Shown: piece by piece, positions 45,829 through 56,797 of the stretch
Layout of the letters: every line of letters begins with the position of its first letter
How positions within the stretch are numbered: the stretch's first letter is position 1
Assembly: GCA_001724025.1 (NCBI GenBank)
Contig: MEDJ01000024.1
Coordinates: forward strand, 88,225-152,224
DNA: 64,000 nucleotides
Direction: 5' to 3'
From: Acidobacteria bacterium SCN 69-37
Lineage (GTDB): Bacteria > Acidobacteriota > Vicinamibacteria > Vicinamibacterales > SCN-69-37
The notes under the pieces: model-generated
Seen by the model: the letters and a program-made list of their open reading frames with translations, nothing else
The model's database searches: none
What the model was told of the DNA's origin: nothing
Translations under genes and position numbers: made by a program

Positions 45829-45858
45829 AGTATAGGGCGCCGTCGCCGGGGGGGTCAA
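45829..45858 (-). promoter_or_regulatory. Sigma70-like promoter of the thr operon
   Basis: TTGACC (45853-45858) and TATACT (45829-45834) on the minus strand are separated by 18 bases. The predicted start is about 45822, just before the leader peptide ATG at 45819. This is the clearest promoter in the window. Confidence 0.75.
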
Positions 45859-45860
45859 GG

Positions 45861-45992
45861 GAGGCGGGGAGGCTGCAGGCTGGGAGGAGGCGGGAAGGCG
45901 GCGAGACTCGGGCGGCGCGGCAGCGCGGCCGCGGGCTGCACGGCGGCGGGCGGCGCGAGAGACGTCGGAGCCCTGAGGCTTCAGCCTCAGGG
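45861..45992. repeat. Mixed repeats between the glycosyltransferase and thr leader
   Basis: 45861-45900 holds the GGCTGGGAGG/GGCGGGAAGG unit also found in the transporter fusion. 45971-45992 (CCCTGAGGCTTCAGCCTCAGGG) is a perfect palindrome of the GGCTGAAGCC family with changed flanks. The palindrome lies downstream of the glycosyltransferase stop and may terminate it. Confidence 0.7.
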
Positions 45993-46019
45993 GAGACGGA
46001 CCGGCTTGAAGGCGGCCAT

Positions 46020-47201
46020 TCAGGACGACGAGCGCTGAGTGTGAACGGCGGCGAGCAGCGCTTCGACGCGCGCCATGACGGTGGGCCAGCGGTACTCGCG
46101 TTCGACGTACGCGAGTCCCTGGTGCCCGAATCGCCGTGACGCCTCGGGGTGATCGAGCAGCCACGACAGCCCGGCGGCGAACTCGCGATACGTGCCGTAA
46201 TACAGGCCGCCGCCCGCGCGTTCCACCTGCCCCTTGAGCACGGCGCAGCGCGCGTTGACGAGCGCCGGCAGGCCGTGGTTCCACGCCTCGAGCAGCGCGA
46301 TGCACAGACTTTCGTATGGGGACGGCATCACGAGCGCCCGCGCGTGGGTGAGCAGCGCATCGCGCACGTCGTCGGTCACGAACCCGAGCACGCGCACGCG
46401 CGGATGCGACGCCAGTGCGGCGTGCACCGGCCCCGCCAGCACGAGCGTGACGTCGCGCGACTCGGCCTGCTGATAGCGGATGAAGTGATCGACGAGCCTG
46501 TCGCAGCCCTTGTTGCGATCGACACGGCCCACGTACACGACGAACGGATCGACGAGGCCGAGCGGTGCGAGCACCGCGATCGGCGCGGCCGGCGCGGGAT
46601 CGAGCCCCGTGCCGATCACCGTCGACGGACCGATGGATCCGCCCGCGCGCGTCGTCACCAGGGTGCGTTCCTCGTCGGTCAGGAAGATGTACCCGCGCGG
46701 CTGCTGGAAATAGTCGGCGAGTATCGCGAAGTCGAGCACCTCGTCTTCCTCGGCCGTGGGCACGAGCACCGATCGATCCGCCACGACGGGCAGGCCGATG
46801 ATGCTGGGGACGTAGCGGAACGCCCAGAACAGGATGAGGTCGTACTCGTGGCCGTGCGCGGCGAGATGGGCGATCAACCCGGGCGTATCCGGGCCGTTGG
46901 CCTCGAACCACGCACGCTCGTCCTCGATCGTGTGTCGCCGGGCGAAGGCGCGCTCGCTCGCCTCGGCAAACCGGTGCAGGTGCCGCTGGCGCGCCACGCG
47001 GAAGCGCCGCACGCGTACGGGGCCCTCGGTCGACCAGCCCTCGGGTAGCGTGTTGCGCCAGTAGACGTAGTCCTCGGCACACGACGTGAGCACGTGCACC
47101 TCGTGGTGCGCGGCCAACCGCTCGGCCAGGTGCCGGCAGTGCGCTTCCGATCCACCCGTGACCGTGGCGCCGTAGCGCTGGACCACGCAGGCGATCTTCA
47201 T
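46020..47201 (-). CDS. GT4-family glycosyltransferase
   Basis: 393 residues. It starts MKIACVVQRYGATVTGGSEAHCRHLAE, the typical GT-B N-terminal loop. The C-terminal donor domain has FVVYVGRVDRNKGCDRLVDHF, RVRVLGFV and the nucleotide-sugar-binding PSPYESLCIALLEAW (E-x7-E). It probably adds a sugar to a surface polysaccharide or lipid; donor and acceptor are unknown. Its ATG overlaps the stop of the coiled-coil gene upstream (ATGA), indicating a functional pair. Confidence 0.88.
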   Translation of the reverse strand: MKIACVVQRYGATVTGGSEAHCRHLAERLAAHHEVHVLTSCAEDYVYWRNTLPEGWSTEGPVRVRRFRVARQRHLHRFAEASERAFARRHTIEDERAWFEANGPDTPGLIAHLAAHGHEYDLILFWAFRYVPSIIGLPVVADRSVLVPTAEEDEVLDFAILADYFQQPRGYIFLTDEERTLVTTRAGGSIGPSTVIGTGLDPAPAAPIAVLAPLGLVDPFVVYVGRVDRNKGCDRLVDHFIRYQQAESRDVTLVLAGPVHAALASHPRVRVLGFVTDDVRDALLTHARALVMPSPYESLCIALLEAWNHGLPALVNARCAVLKGQVERAGGGLYYGTYREFAAGLSWLLDHPEASRRFGHQGLAYVEREYRWPTVMARVEALLAAVHTQRSSS

Positions 47202-47671
47202 CGGGCGCCCGGGGCGCCGGGGGCGGGCGGCTGATTGGCCTTGAGCGCGTCGATCTCGCGCCGCAGCGTCGTCACCTCGACGACGAGCGTTTCGATGGCG
47301 CCCATCAGCGTGTCGTTCACCTGGTTCTGCCGCGCGAAGTTGTCGCGGGCGTAGTCGTACAGCCAGCGCGTGAGCGGCAGCAGGATGCGTTGCTTCGCGA
47401 ACAGGATCAGGCCGCCGGTCCGCCGGCGGTGGCTCGTCATCCCCAGCCGCGTCTCCAGCGTCCACTCGTGATCATCGAGCAGCAGGGCGGGCGCGAGCAG
47501 CATGCGCCGGCGCGCGAGGGCGCGTTGCAGAATGGCCTCGGCCTCCTCGAAGAGCGCGGCATCGACGAGCGGCGACTGCGGGTCCAGTCTGGCGATGTCG
47601 GCCCGCAGCCGCGCGCGGACGTGCGCCCGCACCTCGTTCATCGCGTCATCCACCGATTCCGGCTGGGTCAC
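47198..47671 (-). CDS. Coiled-coil protein coupled to the glycosyltransferase
   Basis: 157 residues, no signal peptide. The N-terminal half is charged and helical (MNEVRAHVRARLRADIARLD). An amphipathic segment (ILLPLTRWLYDYARDN) may touch membrane. The C-terminus is a heptad-like coiled coil (TLMGAIETLVVEVTTLRREI) ending in a Pro/Ala tail. Such small coiled-coil proteins often accompany glycan-assembly genes, but no function is known. GTG at 47671 chosen; an ATG at 47641 is also possible. Confidence 0.65.
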   Translation of the reverse strand: MTQPESVDDAMNEVRAHVRARLRADIARLDPQSPLVDAALFEEAEAILQRALARRRMLLAPALLLDDHEWTLETRLGMTSHRRRTGGLILFAKQRILLPLTRWLYDYARDNFARQNQVNDTLMGAIETLVVEVTTLRREIDALKANQPPAPGAPGAR

Positions 47672-47694
47672 GGGGCCAGTATAGACGTCGGTCG

Positions 47695-48645
47695 TCAGGG
47701 GAGGGCAGGGATCGCGTAGGCCGAGTCCGCCAGGTCGGGGCAGGGCGGATCGTCCTCGAATACCTGCACGCACGCCGTGAGCGCATTGGGCGCGGACAAC
47801 GGATCGGCAGGGGTTTCGACGGATTCGATCAGCCCGAGCAGGTAACGGTGCAGGCGGACGTCGTGGCCCATCCGGTGGTGCTGCCGGTACAGCAGCGGCT
47901 GCACGAGGTTCCAGTGCCAGCCGAAGTAGCGCTCGGTCTGCGGCTTGATGCGCAGGTTGGCCAGGACGGTCGTGGCCGATGGATCCTCGAGCACCAGGTG
48001 ACTCTTGCCCCGCAGCGGGAAGCCGCGGAAGATGCCCGCCCGCTGGTACAGGTTCACGACGTAGTGGACGTTGGCCGGCACGCGCGGATTGCGCAGCGAG
48101 AACGCGTCCACGTACACGGCGAGCGCGACGTCGATGTCGTGCGTGCCGAGTCGTCGCGCGAACTTCGTGATCGCGCCGCCGCCCCAACTGTGACCGAAGA
48201 CGATGATCAACGGGCGTGCGGGGAACGCGGTGGCGAGCGGGTTCTCGTCGAGCGCCACGCGCGCGGCGATGTCGTCGGCCGCCTGGTCCCAGTCGCGGTT
48301 GTTGTAGGTCAGGGCCACGACGTTCGGGTCGTCGACGAAGGTCGCCTCGATCTGGTGACGCAGACGCACGAGCCCCGATACGCGGCTGTCCGGCCCCTCG
48401 CGGCCGCCGGTGAACCCGACCACGAGCAGCCGCGTCGGGGCTGCGGACGCCTCGTCGTCCACGGCGTTGCGGACCGGGTGTCCGAGCGACGCGAGTGCGG
48501 CGCGTGACTGCTGCTGCAGCACGAGCCACCGGGCCGCATCGGGTCGATCGTCGGCCCGGCTCGGCGTAGCCGCCGATCCAAGCAGGGCCAGCGTCATGAG
48601 CGCTGGCAGGACGAAACGGAAGCGAAACGACGGTCGGCAGTACAT
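47695..48645 (-). CDS. Exported alpha/beta-hydrolase
   Basis: 316 residues with a signal peptide (R-rich n-region, hydrophobic core, cleavage near ATPSRA). An alpha/beta-hydrolase core shows LLVVGFTGG, a possible oxyanion strand, and the nucleophile elbow IVFGHSWGGGAITKFA (GHSWG). A late His, as in HRMGHD, could complete the triad. It is likely a periplasmic or secreted esterase/lipase-like enzyme with unknown substrate. Confidence 0.75.
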   Translation of the reverse strand: MYCRPSFRFRFVLPALMTLALLGSAATPSRADDRPDAARWLVLQQQSRAALASLGHPVRNAVDDEASAAPTRLLVVGFTGGREGPDSRVSGLVRLRHQIEATFVDDPNVVALTYNNRDWDQAADDIAARVALDENPLATAFPARPLIIVFGHSWGGGAITKFARRLGTHDIDVALAVYVDAFSLRNPRVPANVHYVVNLYQRAGIFRGFPLRGKSHLVLEDPSATTVLANLRIKPQTERYFGWHWNLVQPLLYRQHHRMGHDVRLHRYLLGLIESVETPADPLSAPNALTACVQVFEDDPPCPDLADSAYAIPALP

Positions 48646-48754
48646 GACAGACGGTTGGACATGGTACTACGCGGATTGGCGGCGCGGAGGGGGGCCACGC
48701 GGCCACCGGAGACACGTCGGAGCCCCGTCGTTGGCGGCCGACGCTGAGCGGCCG

Positions 48755-48776
48755 GAGGCTTGAGGTTTCAGCCTCG
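48755..48776. repeat. Degenerate GGCTGAAGCC-family palindrome
   Basis: GAGGCTTGAGGTTTCAGCCTC retains the mirror halves GAGGCTTgA and TTcAGCCTC of the palindromic family. It lies in the 249-base gap between two divergent genes (48646-48894). That gap otherwise contains an AT-richer promoter-like stretch (CAATAATACAG near 48846) before the esterase gene. Confidence 0.5.
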
Positions 48777-48852
48777 GGACCCCGGAAGGCACCGGCTGTC
48801 GACGAGCCGTGCGTGTCAGGGGAGCGTTCGGTCGGTAGGATGCATGCAATAA

Positions 48853-50118
<1,266 letters not shown>

Positions 50119-50156
50119 GGGGTGAGAGCACCGTCGCTCTCGAGTGTCTTCGGAGG

Positions 50157-50204
50157 CCAGGGGCTTCAGCCCCTGGCGACACCCGCAGGGGCTGAAGCCC
50201 CTGC
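50157..50204. repeat. Two GGCTGAAGCC palindromes between convergent genes
   Basis: CCAGGGGCTTCAGCCCCTGG (50157-50176) and GCAGGGGCTGAAGCCCCTGC (50185-50204) are perfect palindromes except for the central dinucleotide, in opposite orientation and eight bases apart. They fill the gap between two convergent stop codons and could terminate transcription in both directions. Confidence 0.82.
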
Positions 50205-50210
50205 GCTCCA

Positions 50211-52634
50211 TCATCGAGCCCGGAGATCGCGGATCGCCGGGTGTCCGGGATCGAGCTGTTCGAGCAGATCGGTGTACCGCTGCGCGTCGGCCGCCTGGCC
50301 CGATCGCGCGCTGTAGAGCGCCAGCAGATACACGAGATCGACATCCGCCGGGTGGCGGTCGTGCGCCGCGCGCAGCATCGCCAGTGCTTCGGCCGGGTGC
50401 CCCGTATCGTTGAGCGCCACGCCCAGCACGTACGCGTAGCGTGACGACTCCGGCGCCAGATCCACGGCCAGCCGCAGTTCGGTGATGGCCTCCGTCACGC
50501 GCTTCTGGCGGACGAGCGACAGGCCGAGCGCGTGGTGCAGCGCGCCATCGCGCGGCAGCACGACGATGGCCTCGCGGAGTGTCCGTTCGGCCGTACCTTC
50601 CTCGCCTCGCAGGCGATGGACTTCCGCCAGATTCACGTACGCCGGCCCGAAGCGCGGATCGAGCCGCAGGGCCTCGCGCAGCGCGGCCTCGCTCTCGGCC
50701 ATCCGTCCCCGCGACAGCCACAGGCTGCCAAGTCCCGCCTGCGCTTCCGGGCGATCGCCGTTGAAGCGATACTCGTCGACCAGTTCGTCGAAGGCGTGCG
50801 CAAAGGCCGGCTGCCACGTCGGTGGCAGTCCGCGATCGGCAAGATCGGCAAGCGTGCGCGCGGCCTCGCTGCGCACCGTCCGCACCGGATCCGAGAGCCG
50901 CGGTGCGGCCAGGCGCACGCGCGTTGCGGGATCGGCCGATCGGATCACCTCGATGGCCGTGCGGCGGATCATCGGATTGTCGTCGGCGATCAGGCTGTCG
51001 ATCGGCAGGAACGGCGGCGCGCCGACCGCCGCGAGCCGCGCGATCGCACTGGCGCGCGCGATCGTCGATTGCGAAGGATCGGCAGCAATCCGCCCGAGAT
51101 CGGCAGCCGCGGGCGCACCGCGGTCCGCGGCGGCGAACACCTCCGCGAACATCTGGAAGCCCTGCGGCGCGTGACCGCGTCGCTGCGCGATCTGCCGAGC
51201 GGCCCACGCCGCCCCTTCCGCCACGTGGCACGTCGAGCAGGGATTGGGCACGCCGATCGTTACCGTGCGATCCGGACGCGGCACGCGGAAGCTGTGATCG
51301 TGGCGCGGGTCCACCACCATGTAGGTCGTCGTCGGCATGTGACACGACGTGCAGGCCGCGGCCGCGGTGCCCGGCGTGTGGAAGTGGTGCGCGGGACTGT
51401 CGTACGTCGAGGCTTGATGGCACTGCACGCACGTGCCGTTGCCCGGGACGCGCAGGCGTCCCGCGTGCGGATCGTGGCAGTCGCTGCACGTCACGCCGGC
51501 GGCGTGCATGCGGCTCTGGGTGAACGATCCGATCGTGTAGACCTCGTCGCGCTGCTGCCCGTCCGGGTAGTAGAGCGGGGCCTCGAGCGTGCTCGGCCGG
51601 AAGCCATCTTCGAACGGCTGGCCCGCGTGCCACGCGTCGGTGAGCTGGGCGCGACGCGAGTGGCAGCGCGCGCACGTGTCGATCTCCCGGGTCGTGGTGC
51701 GCGGGGTGCTCCGCACCGGGAGGCCTGCGGTGGTGTCGAAGCGCCACGTGACGCCGGCGCGCTCGTCGAGGCGCGCGGTCAGGCCGGTGTCGCCGGCGGT
51801 CAGGCGGCCCGCGCGCGCCAGGTCGACATGGCGCGATCCCGGGCCGTGACACGACTCGCACCCCACGCTGATCTCCGACCAGGTCGTGTGGAACGTGCGT
51901 GCGGTCGAGTCATAGCCCTTGCGCAGGTTCGTCGAGTGACAGTCCGCGCACATGAAGTTCCAGTTCTGCTGCAGACCGGTCCAGTGCAGCGGGTCATCGT
52001 GCGGGATGGATTCGTCCGGATACAGGTGGAACCAGCGCTGGCCGCCCTCGGCCTGCGCGCGGCTGTCCCACGCGATCCCGAGCGCCTGGATGCGGCCGTC
52101 GGGAAAGCGAATCAGGTACTGCTGCAGCGGCGCGACACCGAACGTGTAGGCGATCTCGAAGTCGGCGAGTTGGCCGTCGGCGCCGTCCGTCCTGACGAAG
52201 AAGCGGTCGTCGCGTTTGAAGAACGTCGACGTGACGCCGTCCTTCGTGAACGTCGTGTCATCGAAGCGGCCGAGGACCGTCGTGGCTGTGGCCTCGGCCA
52301 TCGCCGCGGCGTGCTGCGAGGTGTCCCATGCGCGGGCTTCGGACTCGTGGCACGCGCGACACGTGGTCGTGCCCACGAAATCGGCCACGGGCAGGGACAC
52401 GGACGTGGCCGGTCCGGGCGGCGACGTGCTGCCGCGCCAGACGATCGCGGCGCCGATGCCGGCCGCGAGGACGAGTCCCACGCCGATCGCCAGGGCGCGT
52501 GCACCAGGCCGCCGGACTTCGGTGCGGTCCGGCGCCGGTGCTGCGACGCGCGGCGTCCGGCCGCGCGTGCCCCTGGTCTGGTCAGGCCGTGCGCCTGGCT
52601 GTCGTCCCGATCGCGATGGCATCGCTGATGGCAC
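50211..52634 (-). CDS. Eight-haem cytochrome c with HEAT-like and TPR repeats
   Basis: 807 residues. An Arg/Pro-rich cytoplasmic N-terminus and one transmembrane anchor (ALAIGVGLVLAAGIGAAIVW) lead to a periplasmic multihaem domain. It has eight CxxCH sites: CRACH, CADCH, CESCH, CARCH, CSDCH, CVQCH, CTSCH and CSTCH. Helical HEAT-like repeats follow (IRRTAIEVIRSADPATRVRLA), then at least four TPR units (PAYVNLAEVHRLRGEEGTAE, GALHHALGLSLVRQKRV). The haem spacing resembles multihaem cytochrome families acting on nitrogen or sulfur compounds, but I cannot assign a substrate. The repeats suggest docking to a partner protein. Confidence 0.85.
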   Translation of the reverse strand: MPSAMPSRSGRQPGARPDQTRGTRGRTPRVAAPAPDRTEVRRPGARALAIGVGLVLAAGIGAAIVWRGSTSPPGPATSVSLPVADFVGTTTCRACHESEARAWDTSQHAAAMAEATATTVLGRFDDTTFTKDGVTSTFFKRDDRFFVRTDGADGQLADFEIAYTFGVAPLQQYLIRFPDGRIQALGIAWDSRAQAEGGQRWFHLYPDESIPHDDPLHWTGLQQNWNFMCADCHSTNLRKGYDSTARTFHTTWSEISVGCESCHGPGSRHVDLARAGRLTAGDTGLTARLDERAGVTWRFDTTAGLPVRSTPRTTTREIDTCARCHSRRAQLTDAWHAGQPFEDGFRPSTLEAPLYYPDGQQRDEVYTIGSFTQSRMHAAGVTCSDCHDPHAGRLRVPGNGTCVQCHQASTYDSPAHHFHTPGTAAAACTSCHMPTTTYMVVDPRHDHSFRVPRPDRTVTIGVPNPCSTCHVAEGAAWAARQIAQRRGHAPQGFQMFAEVFAAADRGAPAAADLGRIAADPSQSTIARASAIARLAAVGAPPFLPIDSLIADDNPMIRRTAIEVIRSADPATRVRLAAPRLSDPVRTVRSEAARTLADLADRGLPPTWQPAFAHAFDELVDEYRFNGDRPEAQAGLGSLWLSRGRMAESEAALREALRLDPRFGPAYVNLAEVHRLRGEEGTAERTLREAIVVLPRDGALHHALGLSLVRQKRVTEAITELRLAVDLAPESSRYAYVLGVALNDTGHPAEALAMLRAAHDRHPADVDLVYLLALYSARSGQAADAQRYTDLLEQLDPGHPAIRDLRAR

Positions 52635-52931
52635 TCAGTCTACGACGCAAGCGGGACGAGTCGTCGACATCACCCTTGTATGAACGGAGATGTGCTGTTC
52701 GTCGAGCGATCCCGGACTCCCAGGGGCTGAAGTCCGGAAGCGGCCAGGGGCGTGGCGGCGGTGGGGTGGCCCCGCAGTAGGGCCGCCCGCACGCGGCCTA
52801 CTGCCGCTTTACATTGCAAAGGACGCCGCATATAGTGCGCGACTGGCCGCGCCGGCGCCCCGGGTGCCCGGCAGTGAAGGGCGTGACCGCAAGACAGGCG
52901 GCAGCCCGGCATGCGGCCTTTCGAGGTGCGG

Positions 52932-55433
52932 ATGTTCAGCAGCATCTGGCGCGATCTGGCCTGTGCCGGCCGATCGCTGGCGAAGGCGCGGGCATTCACG
53001 CTCGTGTGTGTGGTGTCGCTCGGCATCGGCATGGTGCCGGTCATCGCCGTGCCGTACGCCTCCCGCGTGTTCAATCTGATGCTCACGCCGCCGGGCGTGC
53101 AGACGGATGGACTCGTCGAGGTCGTCACCACGCCCTCCGGCCCGCGGCAGGCCGTCGATATCTGGTCCTATCCGGATTTCGTCGACCTGCGCGCCGCCGA
53201 CATGGGCCTGGCGCTCACCGGGTGGGCAAACGGCACCAGCCGCTTCACGACCGAGACGCCCGCCGGTGCGCAGACGCGCGCGCTCTCCGCGGCGTTCGTT
53301 TCCGCGAACTACTTCGAGACGTTCGGGGTGTCGCTGGCGCAGGGCCGGACATTCACCGACGCGATGGACGATCCCCTGCTGGTCGATCGCGTCGTGATCC
53401 TCGGGCACGACTTCTGGCAGCACGACCTGGGCGCTGACGCGAACATCATCGGCGCGCAGCTGATCCTGGATGGCGCGCCGCACGTCGTGGTCGGCGTGGC
53501 GCCGCCGCTCGCCATCGATGCGCGGCAGGTGATCATGCCGCTCGAACGGCATCCACGCCTGCACGCGGACGAGGTCGGTGTGGAGCCCGCGCGCACCGAC
53601 AGGCGCCGCGAGTGGATCCACATCCACGGCCGCCTGCGGCCTGGCGTCAGCGTCACACACGCCAATGCCGCCGTCGCCGTCGTCACGTCACAGCTCGCCC
53701 GCCTGCACCCGGCGACCAACGAGTTCCGGGCCGGATCCGTCGCGTCGTACGACCCGGTTGGCGTCCTTCAGCGCCCGCAGATCCGGCTGCTCCAGGGCGT
53801 GGCGCTGACGCTGACCGGCGTGGTGCTGCTCGTCGTGTGCCTGAACATCTCCGGCATGATGCTGGTGCGCTGGGCGATGCGCGAACGTGAGTTGTCCGTG
53901 CGTCAGGCGATTGGTGCGAGCCGCGGCCGGCTGATGCAGGGACTCCTGTCCGAGGCGATCGTCCTCGCGGCCATCGGCGCCGCACTGGCCGCGCTCGTGC
54001 TCATCAACGTGCCTCCGCTGGTGATGTGGCTGTCTGGTGAGACGCTGCCCGCCAGGTTCCACGAGTCCATGCGATTCGATGCGTACATGCTCGTCGTCTG
54101 CGTCGCGGCCTGCATCGTCACCAGCCTGATGTGCGGCCTGATGCCGGCGATGCGCTTCAGCCGCCCGGCCATTCTCGCGGCGCTCAAGGACGATGCGGGT
54201 GCCGGCGGGATTCGGGCGGGCCGGCTCCATCGGCTGACGGCCGCGTTGCAGGTCGCCATCGCGGTGCCACTGATCGTGATGGCCGGCATCTCGCTCGATC
54301 GCATCAGGGCCACGGCCATGAACGATCTCGGGTTTGCCGCCGAGGATCTCTCGGCCGCGCAGATCGGGCTCGACGACGTGTCAGCCGATCAGGCGGCCTT
54401 CCGCATCCGGACAGCCATGGCGACATTGGCGCAGGCGCGTGGCGTGGCATCGGTGACCGTGGCGGATGGTTTGCCGCTCGACTTCAGCGGTCGCAGCCAC
54501 GGCGTTTCGCTGCAGGCCGAGCGGGACGCCGCGCCGAGAACCTGGCGTGTCCACGTCACGCGCGTCGGTGACGACTATCTGGAAACGATGGCGATCCCGC
54601 TGTGGCGCGGGCGCGGCATCGTCGAGGACGATCGCACGGGCGCCGAACGGGTGACGGTCATCTCGAAGACGCTTGCCGACGCTCTCCTGCCGGAGCACGA
54701 CGCGGCGGACGTCCTGGGCAGGCACCTGATATTCGATCCCGAGGGTGACACTCCGCTGACGCTGACGATCGTCGGCGTGACCGCCGATTTCCCTACGTCG
54801 CAGATGAGCACCGAGCGCAGCCAGTTGCTCGTGCCCCTGGCCCAGCATCCGGCACCGGCCGTGTTCCTCATCGCGCGCCGGACGCCGGGCGAATCGGCGG
54901 CCACGATGGCGGCCGCACTCGAGGCCACGGTTCGCGATCTCGTCCCGGACGACGCGACGGCGCTGACGATGGGCGAAGGCATCCGCTATGCGCGCGTGGT
55001 GACGGGGACCTGGCTGCGCGAGCACAGCGTGCGCGACTTCGTGGGGTGGTCGATCGCGTCGGGCAGCAGCGGCGGCGTGATCCTGATGCTTGCCGCCCTG
55101 GGCATCTACGGTGTCGTCGGCTTGATGGTGGCCGCGCGTACCCGCGAGATCGCCGTGCGCGTGGCGCTCGGCGCCTCGCGTCGACGCGTGATCGCCATGA
55201 TCCTGTTCGATGTCGTGAAGCTCGCGATGCCAGGTATCGTCGTCGGCATCGTGCTGACGGTGGGTTTGATGCGCCTGAACGCGGAGAACATGGGTATCGC
55301 GCTCAGCGACGTCGAGTCCGTGGCGTACGTCGGCGGCGCGGCCGTGGCCCTGATCGTCGCCCTCGTCGCGAGCCTGCCGCCGGCGCGACGGGCGGCCACG
55401 ATTGCGCCGATGATCGCGATGCGATCGGAATAA
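52932..55433 (+). CDS. ADOP-type (acidobacterial duplicated orphan permease) MacB/FtsX protein
   Basis: 833 residues. The N-terminal helix (FTLVCVVSLGIGMVPVIAVP) precedes a large periplasmic MacB_PCD-like domain. An FtsX block of three helices with MRERELSVRQAIGASRGRLM follows. A second copy of the whole arrangement ends with a matching FtsX block (TREIAVRVALGASRRRVIAMIL). This duplicated permease without an ATPase partner nearby is the ADOP family, expanded in Acidobacteriota. It may export or move lipids or peptides. ATG at 52932 chosen because GAGGTG precedes it; ATG at 52911 is possible. The 297 bases upstream hold only a degenerate repeat near 52717. Confidence 0.88.
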   Translation: MFSSIWRDLACAGRSLAKARAFTLVCVVSLGIGMVPVIAVPYASRVFNLMLTPPGVQTDGLVEVVTTPSGPRQAVDIWSYPDFVDLRAADMGLALTGWANGTSRFTTETPAGAQTRALSAAFVSANYFETFGVSLAQGRTFTDAMDDPLLVDRVVILGHDFWQHDLGADANIIGAQLILDGAPHVVVGVAPPLAIDARQVIMPLERHPRLHADEVGVEPARTDRRREWIHIHGRLRPGVSVTHANAAVAVVTSQLARLHPATNEFRAGSVASYDPVGVLQRPQIRLLQGVALTLTGVVLLVVCLNISGMMLVRWAMRERELSVRQAIGASRGRLMQGLLSEAIVLAAIGAALAALVLINVPPLVMWLSGETLPARFHESMRFDAYMLVVCVAACIVTSLMCGLMPAMRFSRPAILAALKDDAGAGGIRAGRLHRLTAALQVAIAVPLIVMAGISLDRIRATAMNDLGFAAEDLSAAQIGLDDVSADQAAFRIRTAMATLAQARGVASVTVADGLPLDFSGRSHGVSLQAERDAAPRTWRVHVTRVGDDYLETMAIPLWRGRGIVEDDRTGAERVTVISKTLADALLPEHDAADVLGRHLIFDPEGDTPLTLTIVGVTADFPTSQMSTERSQLLVPLAQHPAPAVFLIARRTPGESAATMAAALEATVRDLVPDDATALTMGEGIRYARVVTGTWLREHSVRDFVGWSIASGSSGGVILMLAALGIYGVVGLMVAARTREIAVRVALGASRRRVIAMILFDVVKLAMPGIVVGIVLTVGLMRLNAENMGIALSDVESVAYVGGAAVALIVALVASLPPARRAATIAPMIAMRSE

Positions 55434-55449
55434 AAGCGCGGACGCGTCG

Positions 55450-56031
55450 TCAGCGCGTGGGCACTTCCGCCCAGAACCAGCCACGCAGATCGCCAGGCGC
55501 GAAGCCGACAGCGCGATCGTCCGGGTACGAGGCCGCGAGCAGGTTGCCGATGGTGGCCTGCACGACCTCGCGCGGACCGTGGCACATCACGCACATGTCC
55601 ATCGTTCCGATGGGGCGCAGGACGCCGAGCCGGCCGCCGGCCAGCTCGAACTCCGCGGGCCTGGCGTCGGCCATCCCGGTGTCCGCGTACGACGCGACCC
55701 ACGCGAGCGCCCAGGGGCGCGGTGCGTTTGCAGGATTGCGCACGCGATGGCTGGTGCGTCCGATGGTGAGGCCATGCTTCGCGCCGATGGCAGCCGTCAT
55801 CTGCTGGGCCTCGTCACGGCATACGGTGACGGCCGCCTGTGGACCTCCACGGCCGAGTTCCTCCTTCAGTCGTCCCACGAGCGTGGTCTGCAGCTCGGCG
55901 ATCGCGCGCTCGGCGCGGGCAATCGCGTCAGGCGTCGGGACGGGGACAGGGCCGGCCTCCTGCGCGGCGCCGGGACGCACGAAGGCCTGTGCCGCGACGA
56001 TGACGACAGCGACGATCAGCAGCGTGCGCAT
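55450..56031 (-). CDS. DUF3365 (Tll0287-like) exported haem protein
   Basis: 193 residues. A signal peptide (LLIVAVVIVAAQAFVRPGAAQ) precedes a DUF3365-type sensor fold with VTVCRDEAQQMTAAIGAKHGLTIGRTSHRVRNPANAP broken into its typical order: Cys-Arg segment, GRTSHRVRNP, then a haem site CVMCHG near the C-terminus. Related proteins are periplasmic c-type haem sensors or redox proteins. It converges with the permease gene. Confidence 0.8.
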   Translation of the reverse strand: MRTLLIVAVVIVAAQAFVRPGAAQEAGPVPVPTPDAIARAERAIAELQTTLVGRLKEELGRGGPQAAVTVCRDEAQQMTAAIGAKHGLTIGRTSHRVRNPANAPRPWALAWVASYADTGMADARPAEFELAGGRLGVLRPIGTMDMCVMCHGPREVVQATIGNLLAASYPDDRAVGFAPGDLRGWFWAEVPTR

Positions 56032-56128
56032 GCGGACAGCCTACGACAGGATGCCCCGGACGCGGCAACGGCAGGGGTGGTGAGGCGGACCACTGGCCGG
56101 ACACGTCGTCACTTGATATTGATCCAGA

Positions 56129-56764
<636 letters not shown>

Positions 56765-56797
56765 CGCCAGTTCGCCCGGGGGGCGAGTCATGCGGAG

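Noticed and set aside
45721-47082. A long minus-strand frame joining the thr leader peptide to sequence opposite frame of the glycosyltransferase
   Set aside because: Only its last 32 codons, downstream of the promoter at 45829-45858, are credible; the rest is a frame shadow of the glycosyltransferase gene and repeats.
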